From assembly GCA_052180195.1 (NCBI GenBank), contig CP197469.1: a stretch of 64,000 bases of DNA; one strand, given 5' to 3'. Positions 53,863-62,458 of the stretch are shown one piece after another (the stretch's first letter is position 1; each line of letters starts with the position of its first letter). This DNA is from Gottfriedia sp002574545 (GTDB lineage: Bacteria; Bacillota; Bacilli; Bacillales; Bacillaceae_G). A model generated the notes under the pieces. The model had not been told where the DNA came from, did no database searches, and worked only from the letters and a program-made list of their open reading frames with translations. The translations under genes were made by a program, and so were the position numbers.

Positions 53863-53923
53863 CATACAATTTACTATTCGATTAAAAGCTAGTTCCATTA
53901 TCTATAAAACTCTGCCGTCATGC

Positions 53924-55399
53924 TTAATTCTCGAAATCACACTCGCTAAGTGGAACAATTTTTGTTCTTTTTATCAGTTTATATCCGATCAACAAAACAA
54001 GGAATAATGGCAGACCTATATAGGAAACAAGTACTCCGTTCCAGTCAATTTTATTTCCCATGAATGCTGAATAGTTTTGTCCAAGTATAACGACCCCACA
54101 TAGTACGAAAGCAAATATTGGTCCAAATGGGAACCACTTTGCTTTATATGGTAGATCATTTAAATCCTTCCCTTGTGCTACAAAGGCTTTACGGAATCGA
54201 TAATGACAAATCGCTATGCCAAGCCATGCAATAAAACCAGACATACCTGATGCATTAAGTAACCAAATGTAAACAACCCCATCACCGTATAGAGAAGCTA
54301 AAAAAGCTAATGTACCGACTGCGGCTGTAATGATTAGTGCATTAACAGGTACACCCCTTTTATTTAACTTACCTAATGCTTTTGGAGCTTTCCCTTGACG
54401 AGCCATGTCCCAAAGCATTCGTGCTGAAGCATACATTCCTGAGTTTCCAGCTGATAAAATCGCCGTTAAGATAACTGCATTCATGACAGACGCTGCAAAT
54501 GCAATGCCAGCTTTATCAAAAACTAATGTAAATGGACTAACAGCTACATCGCCACTTGCTAGATTGTCATTTGTATATGGTATTAGTAGACCTATTACAA
54601 ATACAGACAAGACGTAAAATAATAAAATACGCCAAAATATTTGACGAGCCGCCCGAGGTATATTTCGCTCTGGCTCTTCGCTCTCACCAGCTGCTACACC
54701 TAGCAACTCGGTACCTTGGAAAGAAAATCCAGCTGCCATAAAGATTCCGAGTGTCGCCATAAATCCTCCATGAAAAGGAGCATCGCCAATTGTAAAGTTT
54801 TTAAACCCTACTGCTTCTCCACCAATAATTCCAAAAATCATTAAAAATCCCGAAATTAAAAAAATGATGACTGTAGCAACTTTAATGATCGAAAACCAGT
54901 ATTCAGACTCCCCAAACCCTTTAACAGACAGATAGTTTAATAGAAAGATAATCGCTAAAAATAATGAACTCCATAAGAGTGAAGATGTATGTGGTAACCA
55001 GAATTTCATAACCATCGTAACTGCAGCTAATTCTGCTGCTATTGTAATTGCCCAGTTATACCAGTAATTCCAACCAAGTGCAAAACCAAGTGCAGGATCA
55101 ACGAATTTTGTTGCGTATGTACTAAAAGATCCTGCAACTGGCATAAATGTTGCCATCTCAGCAAGGCTTGTCATTAAAAAGTACACCATGATTCCAATCG
55201 CTATATAAGCTGCAAGAACTCCACCTGGTCCTGCATTATGGATTGCTCCTCCACTTGCTAAAAATAAACCTGTTCCAATTGTTCCTCCTAGTGAAATCAT
55301 TGTAATATGACGAGGTTTTAATCCACGCTTTAACTCTTGATGCATAGAAGGAATATGATTCTCTGAATCAATGACTGTTATTGTATTTACCGTATTTTT
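53924..55399 (-). CDS. amino acid permease, LysP-like
   Basis: 491 residues, about twelve helices. LKRGLKPRHITMISLGGTIGTGLFLASGGAIHNAGPGG and PVAGSFSTYATKFVDPALGFALGWNYWYNW are typical of the AAT branch of APC permeases and resemble the lysine permease LysP. Start 55399 has AAGGAG 7 bases upstream; 21 earlier residues are rejected. It is downstream of kamA and yokU on the same strand, so lysine is the likely substrate. Confidence 0.85.
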   Translation of the reverse strand, partial: KNTVNTITVIDSENHIPSMHQELKRGLKPRHITMISLGGTIGTGLFLASGGAIHNAGPGGVLAAYIAIGIMVYFLMTSLAEMATFMPVAGSFSTYATKFVDPALGFALGWNYWYNWAITIAAELAAVTMVMKFWLPHTSSLLWSSLFLAIIFLLNYLSVKGFGESEYWFSIIKVATVIIFLISGFLMIFGIIGGEAVGFKNFTIGDAPFHGGFMATLGIFMAAGFSFQGTELLGVAAGESEEPERNIPRAARQIFWRILLFYVLSVFVIGLLIPYTNDNLASGDVAVSPFTLVFDKAGIAFAASVMNAVILTAILSAGNSGMYASARMLWDMARQGKAPKALGKLNKRGVPVNALIITAAVGTLAFLASLYGDGVVYIWLLNASGMSGFIAWLGIAICHYRFRKAFVAQGKDLNDLPYKAKWFPFGPIFAFVLCGVVILGQNYSAFMGNKIDWNGVLVSYIGLPLFLVLLIGYKLIKRTKIVPLSECDFEN

Positions 55400-55528
55400 C
55401 ATTAAAATACTCCTTTTCAGTCGTTTTTTGGATTCGATAATTTTTCTGCTTTTTTCAAACATCTATCTGTTGATCAGGAAAAGTTTGAACAGTAGAGAAA
55501 ATGAGAAGCGAATATCGCTTCTCATTTC

Positions 55529-55810
55529 TTACTTGGAAAAGTCAAAATAATTCCTCTTTAATAATCTTTGTTGCTCAAGCAGTCCATGATACGAAGTTGT
55601 TTTACCAAGTAGCTTCGTGTCGATTAAGTATAATTGCTCCTCAATTGCATTAACAGTGTCATCTGTTTGATATGTTATTTTACAATCTAAGCAAACGATA
55701 CATGGTGTTTCTTTAATCTCAATTGCCTTTGTACCATCTGGTAGTTCCCAGTAGACCGTATTTGTTGATTCAACTATGTTAGCAGACTCACACCACTGAC
55801 ATTTCATCAT
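55529..55810 (-). CDS. yokU: YokU-family zinc-ribbon-like protein
   Basis: 93 residues. Two Cys pairs (CQWC near 4-7 and CIVCLDC near 37-43) and LPDGTKAIEIKETPCIVC suggest a small zinc-binding protein of the YokU type. Its start overlaps the kamA stop (ATGA). In B. subtilis yokU also lies beside kamA (yodO), which supports a link to lysine aminomutase, but its function is unknown. Confidence 0.8.
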   Translation of the reverse strand: MMKCQWCESANIVESTNTVYWELPDGTKAIEIKETPCIVCLDCKITYQTDDTVNAIEEQLYLIDTKLLGKTTSYHGLLEQQRLLKRNYFDFSK

Positions 55811-57237
55811 TCAGCGTCTCCTTGCGCACTTCCTACTAGCTTTTCACTAACTTGGATTTTTGTAAGCTGTGCTTGGAATTTCTTTTCTTTTAACTCATCG
55901 CGTTTTTCACGCTTATCTTTCAAAGAAGCATGCTCTGGGTTTGTTGAGTATGTTTTACGAACTTCCATACGTTGTAATCCTTCAGGTACAAGATTGAATT
56001 TTGTTTCATTCATTAATCCAGCAATACCTGCATTTGAACGTTTTTCTTCCATATTAGGATAAATTTCTTTAAAGTAAGCTTCCGCTCGACCTGGTACGTA
56101 ATTTTGTGGTTCCGGATAAGTAGTAATAACACCTTCAAAATTACGAAGAACTACTTTGTCAGCACTTTGAGAAATTAAGTAATTTGGTTGAAGCGAAATT
56201 TTTCCTCCGCCACCCGGTGCGTCTACTACAAATGTTGGTACCGCATATCCAGAAGTATGGCCGCGTAAACCTTCCATAATTTCTAAACCTTTTGAAACAG
56301 GTGCACGGAAGTGTCCAATTCCTTCTGATAAATCACATTGATAAATATAGTATGGACGAACACGAATTTTAACTAAATCATGCATTAGCTTTTTCATAAT
56401 TGGTACACTGTCGTTAATTCCAGCCAAGATTACGGCTTGGTTTCCTAATGGAACACCGGCATTCGCAAGCATTTCGCAAGCTCGTTTTGAATCCTCTGTA
56501 ATTTCAATTGAAGTATTAAAGTGAGTATTTAACCAAACTGGATGATATTTCTTTAAGATATTACAAAGGTTTTCAGTAATACGTTGTGGGAATACGACTG
56601 GCGCCCTAGTACCAATACGGATAATTTCCACATGTGGAATTTCACGTAAACTTTTTAAAATATACTCTAAAATATTATCGTTAATTAAAAGACCGTCTCC
56701 ACCTGAAATAAGTACATCTCGTACTTGCGGATTTTTGCTAATGTAATTAATAGCAGCATCAAGCTGTTTCTTTGGCACTCCCATTCCAATTTGTCCTGAG
56801 AAGCGGCGTCTAGTACAGTAACGACAGTACATTGAGCATTGATTTGTTACTAAAAATAGAACTCGATCTGGATAACGATGTGTTAAACCTGGTACAGGAG
56901 AATCTTCATCTTCATGAAGAGGGTCTTCTAGATCATACTTAGTTTTATGAATCTCCGCAGAGATCGGAACTGACTGCATACGAACTGGACAACGTGGGTC
57001 ATCCGGATTCATTAACGATGCATAATATGGAGTAATGTTTAGTGGAATTGTTTTTGTCGCAATTCGTACCCCATCTTCTTCGTCTGGCGTGAGATTAATT
57101 ACTTGCTTTAACTCATCCAATGATTTGATGGTGTTTGTAAGTTGCCAAACCCAATCATTCCATTGTTCATCTGTTACATCTTTCCATAATTCAATTTCTT
57201 TCCAATGTCTTTTTGGAGCATAGACTGCATTTACCAT
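55807..57237 (-). CDS. kamA: L-lysine 2,3-aminomutase
   Basis: 476 residues, radical SAM enzyme. The cluster ligands CSMYCRYC (Cys134, 138 and 141), DVLISGGDGLL, TRAPVVFPQRIT and the PLP-Lys region PNYLISQSADKVVLRNFEG are visible. It converts L-lysine to L-beta-lysine, the first step of the AblB/YodP pathway. ATG at 57237 is chosen with AAGGGG 9 bases upstream; the TTG reading at 57255 begins in that ribosome site. A sigma-54 promoter lies just upstream. The metal and PLP sites are as expected for an active enzyme. Confidence 0.94.
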   Translation of the reverse strand: MVNAVYAPKRHWKEIELWKDVTDEQWNDWVWQLTNTIKSLDELKQVINLTPDEEDGVRIATKTIPLNITPYYASLMNPDDPRCPVRMQSVPISAEIHKTKYDLEDPLHEDEDSPVPGLTHRYPDRVLFLVTNQCSMYCRYCTRRRFSGQIGMGVPKKQLDAAINYISKNPQVRDVLISGGDGLLINDNILEYILKSLREIPHVEIIRIGTRAPVVFPQRITENLCNILKKYHPVWLNTHFNTSIEITEDSKRACEMLANAGVPLGNQAVILAGINDSVPIMKKLMHDLVKIRVRPYYIYQCDLSEGIGHFRAPVSKGLEIMEGLRGHTSGYAVPTFVVDAPGGGGKISLQPNYLISQSADKVVLRNFEGVITTYPEPQNYVPGRAEAYFKEIYPNMEEKRSNAGIAGLMNETKFNLVPEGLQRMEVRKTYSTNPEHASLKDKREKRDELKEKKFQAQLTKIQVSEKLVGSAQGDAE

Positions 57238-57272
57238 ACTTACATCCCCTTTCAAACTGTTTGCTTTATATG

Positions 57273-57290
57273 TAGCAAGACCCGTGCCAA
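57273..57290 (-). promoter_or_regulatory. sigma-54 promoter of kamA
   Basis: Minus strand TTGGCACGGGTCTTGCT, a near-perfect -24/-12 match, about 40 bases before the kamA start. Confidence 0.92.
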
Positions 57291-57293
57291 AAA

Positions 57294-57312
57294 TTTACAA
57301 AACTTTTGTAAA
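57294..57312. promoter_or_regulatory. palindrome TTTACAAAA-C-TTTTGTAAA abutting the kamA -24 element
   Basis: An exact 9-1-9 palindrome starting 4 bases from the sigma-54 -24 box. A repressor or activator could bind here; it is unlike the TTATTCAA sites of the other sigma-54 promoters. Confidence 0.45.
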
Positions 57313-57417
57313 AACGTCACAAATATAGAAAATTCAAACTATTCAGCCTGTTAATTTATTTTTTAAAGTTAAATTCTTACGTTGGGATCTACTAAAGATG
57401 AATCAAACAGAATAAAA

Positions 57418-57435
57418 CCGCCTAAAATTAGGCGG
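57418..57435 (-). terminator. terminator of the ablB-operon sigma-54 activator
   Basis: CCGCCTAA/TTAGGCGG self-complementary stem; TTTTATT follows on the minus strand. It separates this gene from kamA. Confidence 0.75.
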
Positions 57436-57489
57436 CTTGGTTATTGAATGAAGTGCTAAAACTAGTTTTTTTAGAGAATAAAATGTAGT

Positions 57490-58878
57490 TTATACTACGA
57501 TATTTAACTTTTGAATTTTATACTGAAGGGTTTGCCTAGGTATTTCAAGTAGTGCTGCAGCTTGTTGAATATTAGAATTCGTTTGTAGCAATGCTTGTTT
57601 AATAAGTGAAATTTCCATTTCCTGCATTGCAGTACGTAAAGGCTGAACTCCTTTTGTTTCAGTACTTTTCTTAATTTGTTGTAATTGAATCGGAAGATGT
57701 TTAACTGTTAGCGTATGCCCTTCTGCCATAATCATAGCGTGCTCAATCGTATGCTTTAGTTCTCGGACATTACCTGGCCAATTATATTGGTGGAATAACT
57801 CAAATACAGTATGTTCTACATTTCGGATATTCTTTGAAAAGCGTTCATTAAATTGTTCAACAAAATGGGACGTGAGTAGCTCGATATCATAATTCCTTTC
57901 CCTTAACGGAGGGATAAACAAAGAAAACACATTCAAACGATAATACAAATCCGGACGCATAATCCCGTTTTGAACGCAATCTAATGGTGATTCATTAATT
58001 GCAGCGATTACCCTTACATTAACTTTACGAGTCTTTTGATCACCTATTCGTCGAACAACTCCATCCTCTAGTACTCTCAGTAGCTTGGCTTGGAGCTCTA
58101 ATGGCATTGAATTTAGTTCATCTAAAAACAAGCTTCCACCATCAGCAAGTTCAAATAATCCTGCTCGATCAATCGCTCCTGTATAACTACCTTTTGTCGT
58201 ACCAAATAGTATACTCTCCAGTAATGATTCTGGTAAAGCAGCACAGTTTTGCGCAATAAAAGGCCCTTCACTTCTGTTTGAACAATGGTGAATTGACTGT
58301 ACGAAAAGTTCTTTCCCAGTTCCAGTTTCACCAACTACGAGTACTGCTGAGTCGGCATTTGCTACCTTTTCAACTTGATTTTTAACGGCCATTAATGCAG
58401 GGTCATCTGTTAAGATATCTGAGATCGTATAAGAGTGAACTTGTTTAGCTTTTCCTTTTTTTACTTGCGGTTTAATTCTTGCTTGTAGGTCTAAAACCTT
58501 CTCACCGAGCGATTTAATTGTAGAATAATCCTTTGCAATTTCAACAGCACCGATCAATTGATCATCCAAAATGATTGGAATTGTCGTGTTAACCGTATCG
58601 ATGAATTGGCCTTTAATATTTTCATAGCGTTGGGGCTGTTGAATAATTGCCTGCTTTGTTTCTAATACTTTCAATAAGGTACTTGTTTCTTTCGTTAAAG
58701 AAGGGAAAGCTTCTAGTACATGCTTCCCCAGAACTTCTTCAACTGAAACACCGTCATGGTCAGCCGCAACTTGATTATAAAATATCGTCATTCCATTCTT
58801 GTCGACTGCGTGAATTGCTTCATCGATACTATTTAATATGGCACTAATCATTTCATTAGTTGGAATTGTTGCGTTCAT
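57490..58878 (-). CDS. sigma-54-dependent activator, RocR/BkdR-like
   Basis: 462 residues: N-terminal PAS (about 8-125), AAA+ domain (about 160-395) with Walker A GETGTGKE and Walker B SLFLDELNSM, and a Fis-type HTH (about 425-460: QQAAALLEIPRQTLQYKIQKL). The sigma-54 contact loop reads GSYTGA rather than GAFTGA. It lies between ablB and kamA and probably activates kamA and perhaps the yod operon, sensing lysine or a product. AAAGGA precedes the ATG. Confidence 0.88.
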   Translation of the reverse strand: MNATIPTNEMISAILNSIDEAIHAVDKNGMTIFYNQVAADHDGVSVEEVLGKHVLEAFPSLTKETSTLLKVLETKQAIIQQPQRYENIKGQFIDTVNTTIPIILDDQLIGAVEIAKDYSTIKSLGEKVLDLQARIKPQVKKGKAKQVHSYTISDILTDDPALMAVKNQVEKVANADSAVLVVGETGTGKELFVQSIHHCSNRSEGPFIAQNCAALPESLLESILFGTTKGSYTGAIDRAGLFELADGGSLFLDELNSMPLELQAKLLRVLEDGVVRRIGDQKTRKVNVRVIAAINESPLDCVQNGIMRPDLYYRLNVFSLFIPPLRERNYDIELLTSHFVEQFNERFSKNIRNVEHTVFELFHQYNWPGNVRELKHTIEHAMIMAEGHTLTVKHLPIQLQQIKKSTETKGVQPLRTAMQEMEISLIKQALLQTNSNIQQAAALLEIPRQTLQYKIQKLNIVV

Positions 58879-58942
58879 TCATAACCATCCTTTCACTGCC
58901 GAAAACTTAGCAATTCAGCGCTCATTTTTCAGCAGTTTGACA

Positions 58943-59806
58943 TTAAAAGACTTCTTTTGAAAGATCCTTCACCCATACATTCATATCTTCTAATTTATCA
59001 AAGATATAGCAGTTGTTTGTCATTCTTCCAGTATACTTATACCCTAATTGATGAAAGGCTGCGTTCATTCCATATGATAATGCTCGTGCGATCGTATAAG
59101 AACAATAAACTGATTGGCTTACTAAATCCTGTTCCAACTTTTTCATTAGCTCCTTCATCAATCCATGCTTACGATGCTCTTCAAGTGTTGCACAATTTGT
59201 TAGCTCAGCATTTCTTTGACTAAAGTCCACTTCAGCAGATGCTGCACTTACAATATTTCCATCTTTCTCATAAATCCAATAAATCGTTCCTTCATCCATC
59301 GTCTTTTCAACATAAGTGGAATTATTTAAAGGTGTAGGATATACCTTAAAAACTTGACCATATAATTTAGCAAGTTTCGTTGAGTCAGTTTTTTCAGCTC
59401 TCCGTAAAACATAACCTTCAGGAATTACTTTTTCTTTTGATTTATCACTCTTTAAAACAGCATCTAAAATGTCATCCCCAGCGGCCCAATATAGACTATT
59501 TCTTCGATCTTGGCTAGTATATTTCGTAACAAAAAAGCCATCACTACCTTGAAAATAGCCTTTCAGTGCAGATTCAATCATATATCCTGATTGTAAAAAG
59601 GAATATACATGTTCACTTCTTGCTTTAATAATCAGCTTTGTAAATTTGTTTGCTTTTGCTAGTTTTTCTATTCTTTCGATTAGATGTGACACGTTCCCTA
59701 AGTAAAAATCAACTCGAATTCGCTCATTAAAATAATCTAAAGCACCTTCGAAATAATAGTTTTCTTGTTGAACTTTAATTGTTTCATAATACTTTTTCGT
59801 TTTCAT
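58943..59806 (-). CDS. ablB: beta-lysine N6-acetyltransferase (AblB/YodP)
   Basis: 287 residues. The N-terminal half (DYFNERIRVDFYLGNVSHLIERIEKLAKANKFTKLIIKAR; SGYMIESALKGYFQGSDGFFVTKY) is specific to the YodP/AblB family, and the C-terminal half is a GNAT domain (LTNCATLEEHRKHGLMKELMKKLEQDL with the acetyl-CoA loop). It acetylates L-beta-lysine at N6. Start 59806 has AAGGTG 9 bases upstream and overlaps the yodQ end by 23 bases. Confidence 0.9.
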   Translation of the reverse strand: MKTKKYYETIKVQQENYYFEGALDYFNERIRVDFYLGNVSHLIERIEKLAKANKFTKLIIKARSEHVYSFLQSGYMIESALKGYFQGSDGFFVTKYTSQDRRNSLYWAAGDDILDAVLKSDKSKEKVIPEGYVLRRAEKTDSTKLAKLYGQVFKVYPTPLNNSTYVEKTMDEGTIYWIYEKDGNIVSAASAEVDFSQRNAELTNCATLEEHRKHGLMKELMKKLEQDLVSQSVYCSYTIARALSYGMNAAFHQLGYKYTGRMTNNCYIFDKLEDMNVWVKDLSKEVF

Positions 59807-61097
59807 ATGCTCCCTCACCTTCATGTTGTTGGCCTTCAACTCCACACCAATCAATTAATGTATGGGCAATGATTTCTGCTGCTAAAAACATCTGATCTAA
59901 ATCAATAAATTCATCTGGGTAGTGAGCTACTTTTGTCTCACCTGGTCCAAATACAATCATTGGTATATTTAAAATTTGTGTAAATAATCCTCCATCAGTT
60001 CCCCATGGTGCAGCTTCCACTACTGGATGTTGTTTCATCGTTTCAATAAAGTTTTGTTGCAAGGTTTGCACTAATTCACTGTCAGCTTCAACAGTACCAG
60101 GAACCCATCTTGCACCAAACCACTCTACTTCTATCGGATTTTCTACGAACCAATCATCAAGATCTTTAATATTACTAATCCAATTCTCAAATTCTTTTTT
60201 TGCATCTTCTAATCTTTCATTTGGTGCCACTCCGAATCGTCCTTCTAAAGTCACTAAATCAGATACAGAAGATGGCCATGTTCCACCATGAATTGTTCCT
60301 ATATTAATAGGAATTGGAATCGGTACTCCATCATATAACGGATCAGTTATTCGCTCATTTCGTAATTGCTCAAGTTTTTGGATTTGTTGAATGATGAGTA
60401 CGCTTTTTTCGATAGCGCTTACACCTTCATAACGAGTACCTCCATGAGCTACCTTACCTTTTACCTTAAGTCGGAACCACATTGATCCTTGTTGCTTAAT
60501 AAAAAACTTCATATTTGTTGGTTCAGGGATAATGACACCATCTGCTGTATATCCTCGCAAGATTGTAGCAAGTGTACCAGCACCACCACTTTCTTCTTCG
60601 ATTACACTTTGAAAATAAACATTACCTTTTAGTGTAATTCCACTTCGTTTTATTGCTTCAATTGCTAAAATTAGCGCAACATTTCCGCCTTTCATATCAG
60701 TTGCCCCGCGTCCATAAAGCTTGTTATCTACAACTGTTGCACTGTAAGGAGGGTACGTCCATTGTTGAATATTTCCTTCTGGAACAACGTCTATATGTCC
60801 ATTTAAAATCATGGACTTTCCTCCGCTCGTTCCTTTAAGTGTAGCCACAATATTAGGACTACCAGTAAAACTGTCTCTTGTTGAGATAAAATAAGGATGC
60901 TCTTTCATTTCTTTTAGATCTGGTTCCCATACGTCCAAATCCAATTCAAGTTCTCTTAATTTTTCAAGGACAATTGCTTGTGCCTTACTTTCATTACCAG
61001 AAACACTATTTTCCATTACTAGCTGTTTTAGAAGATCGATAGTTTCCTCTTTATGTTCGCTTATATAATCTTGAATAACTTTTTTGTGATGATTCAT
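59784..61097 (-). CDS. yodQ: M20-family deacetylase (YodQ-like)
   Basis: 437 residues, ArgE/DapE/ACY1-type metal-dependent amidohydrolase. Metal motifs GHIDVVPEG (about 96-104), GRGATDMKGGN (Asp ligand) and SVIEEESGGAGT (Glu base and ligand) are clear. In the yod lysine pathway it is thought to remove the acetyl group put on by AblB from a later intermediate. Start at ATG 61097; the GTG three codons earlier falls in the ribosome site. Confidence 0.88.
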   Translation of the reverse strand: MNHHKKVIQDYISEHKEETIDLLKQLVMENSVSGNESKAQAIVLEKLRELELDLDVWEPDLKEMKEHPYFISTRDSFTGSPNIVATLKGTSGGKSMILNGHIDVVPEGNIQQWTYPPYSATVVDNKLYGRGATDMKGGNVALILAIEAIKRSGITLKGNVYFQSVIEEESGGAGTLATILRGYTADGVIIPEPTNMKFFIKQQGSMWFRLKVKGKVAHGGTRYEGVSAIEKSVLIIQQIQKLEQLRNERITDPLYDGVPIPIPINIGTIHGGTWPSSVSDLVTLEGRFGVAPNERLEDAKKEFENWISNIKDLDDWFVENPIEVEWFGARWVPGTVEADSELVQTLQQNFIETMKQHPVVEAAPWGTDGGLFTQILNIPMIVFGPGETKVAHYPDEFIDLDQMFLAAEIIAHTLIDWCGVEGQQHEGEGAYENEKVL

Positions 61098-61112
61098 CCT
61101 CTTCACCCTTTT

Positions 61113-61775
61113 CTATATGAACATTTTTAAATCAGTACTAATTTCTAGTTTCGCACCAGTTTTTTCGATAACATCCTCTACAGTATATGGACTCATTAGT
61201 TCTTTAAGCACTAAAGTGTTATTGACTACTTCAATAACAGCCATTTCCGTTATGATTAAATCTACACAAGATTTAGAAGTTAATGGCAAACTGCATTCTT
61301 TCACAATTTTTGGATTCCCAGCTTTATCGGTATGGTTCATAACGACTATTACTCTTTTAGCCTTTTGAGCTAAATCCATCGCTCCACCTATTCCTGGTAC
61401 ACGTTTTCCAGGTACAATCCAATTCGCTAAATCTCCTTTTTCACTAACTTGTAATGCCCCTAGTACCGTTAAGTCTAGTAAACCTCTTCGTATAATGCCA
61501 AAAGCAGTAGCACTATCAAAATAGCTAGCACCTTTTAAAACAGTTATTGGGAAACCACCTGCGTTACATAAATTTTCATCTTCTTTTCCTTTTTCGGGAC
61601 TCGGTCCAATTCCCATAACGCCATTTTCCGCATGGAACATAACGTGTACATCTTCTGGTAAGTAATCAGGAACAATGGATGGAATTCCGATCCCTAAATT
61701 TACGATCATTCCGTTTTTTATTTCCTTAGCAGCCCGCATTGCAATTTTTTGACGAAAGTCTATTCCCATGCCCAT
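61113..61775 (-). CDS. yodR: CoA-transferase subunit B (YodR-like)
   Basis: 220 residues, family I CoA-transferase beta subunit. IVNLGIGIPSIVPDYLP and the catalytic Glu in FHAENGVMGIGP are present. With YodS it would move CoA to or from an acetamido-oxo acid of the lysine pathway. The start overlaps the yodS end by 16 bases, with AAGGAG about 10 bases upstream. Confidence 0.88.
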   Translation of the reverse strand: MGMGIDFRQKIAMRAAKEIKNGMIVNLGIGIPSIVPDYLPEDVHVMFHAENGVMGIGPSPEKGKEDENLCNAGGFPITVLKGASYFDSATAFGIIRRGLLDLTVLGALQVSEKGDLANWIVPGKRVPGIGGAMDLAQKAKRVIVVMNHTDKAGNPKIVKECSLPLTSKSCVDLIITEMAVIEVVNNTLVLKELMSPYTVEDVIEKTGAKLEISTDLKMFI

Positions 61776-62458
61776 TTCCAGTTCACTCCTTCTGATGAAA
61801 TTATGTAATCAACAAATACACCTGGAGTTACGATTTCCTCAGGATTCAACGAGCCAAGTGGAACGATTTCTTCCGCTTCTACAATCGTAATATCTCCTGC
61901 CATAGCCATATGAGGATTCATATTCCTTGCACTTTTATCAAAAACTAAATTTCCAAATGGATCCGCTTTCTTTGCAAAAATAATACTAACTTCTGCTTTA
62001 AGAGCTTCCTCAACAAGAAATTGCTTACCTTTTACACTTACTTTCTCTTTACCAATTTCCGCCATACTATCAAGACCTACATCTACTAAAACTCCTCCAA
62101 GCCCCATTCCTCCAGCTCGGATACGCTCTGCTAAAGTTCCTTGCGGGGAAAATTCTACTTCAAGCTTACCTTCCGTCATTAATTTTCCTGCAAATGGATT
62201 CGAACCTATATGAGATGTCACAATTGACTTGATTCTTTCATTCCTTACCATTCTTCCAATGCCGATATCCGGAAATCCAGTATCGTTACTAATCAAGTGA
62301 AGATCCTTAACTCCACTATCAAATAACGTTTGAAGTAAAGTTGGTGGTGAACCGACCCCTCCAAATCCTCCAACCATTAGTGTCATGTCGTCATGGAAAA
62401 ATTGAAGAATTTGTTCGATTGTTACTATTTTTTTATAAGTATTTTCAACTAAATTCAT
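61760..62458 (-). CDS. yodS: CoA-transferase subunit A (YodS-like)
   Basis: 232 residues, family I alpha subunit: LMVGGFGGVGSPPTLLQTLFDSGVKDLHLISND, SHIGSNPF and LEVEFSPQGTLAERIRAGGMGLGG are characteristic. It forms the heteromer with YodR. Its ATG overlaps the yodT stop by four bases. Confidence 0.88.
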   Translation of the reverse strand: MNLVENTYKKIVTIEQILQFFHDDMTLMVGGFGGVGSPPTLLQTLFDSGVKDLHLISNDTGFPDIGIGRMVRNERIKSIVTSHIGSNPFAGKLMTEGKLEVEFSPQGTLAERIRAGGMGLGGVLVDVGLDSMAEIGKEKVSVKGKQFLVEEALKAEVSIIFAKKADPFGNLVFDKSARNMNPHMAMAGDITIVEAEEIVPLGSLNPEEIVTPGVFVDYIISSEGVNWKWAWE

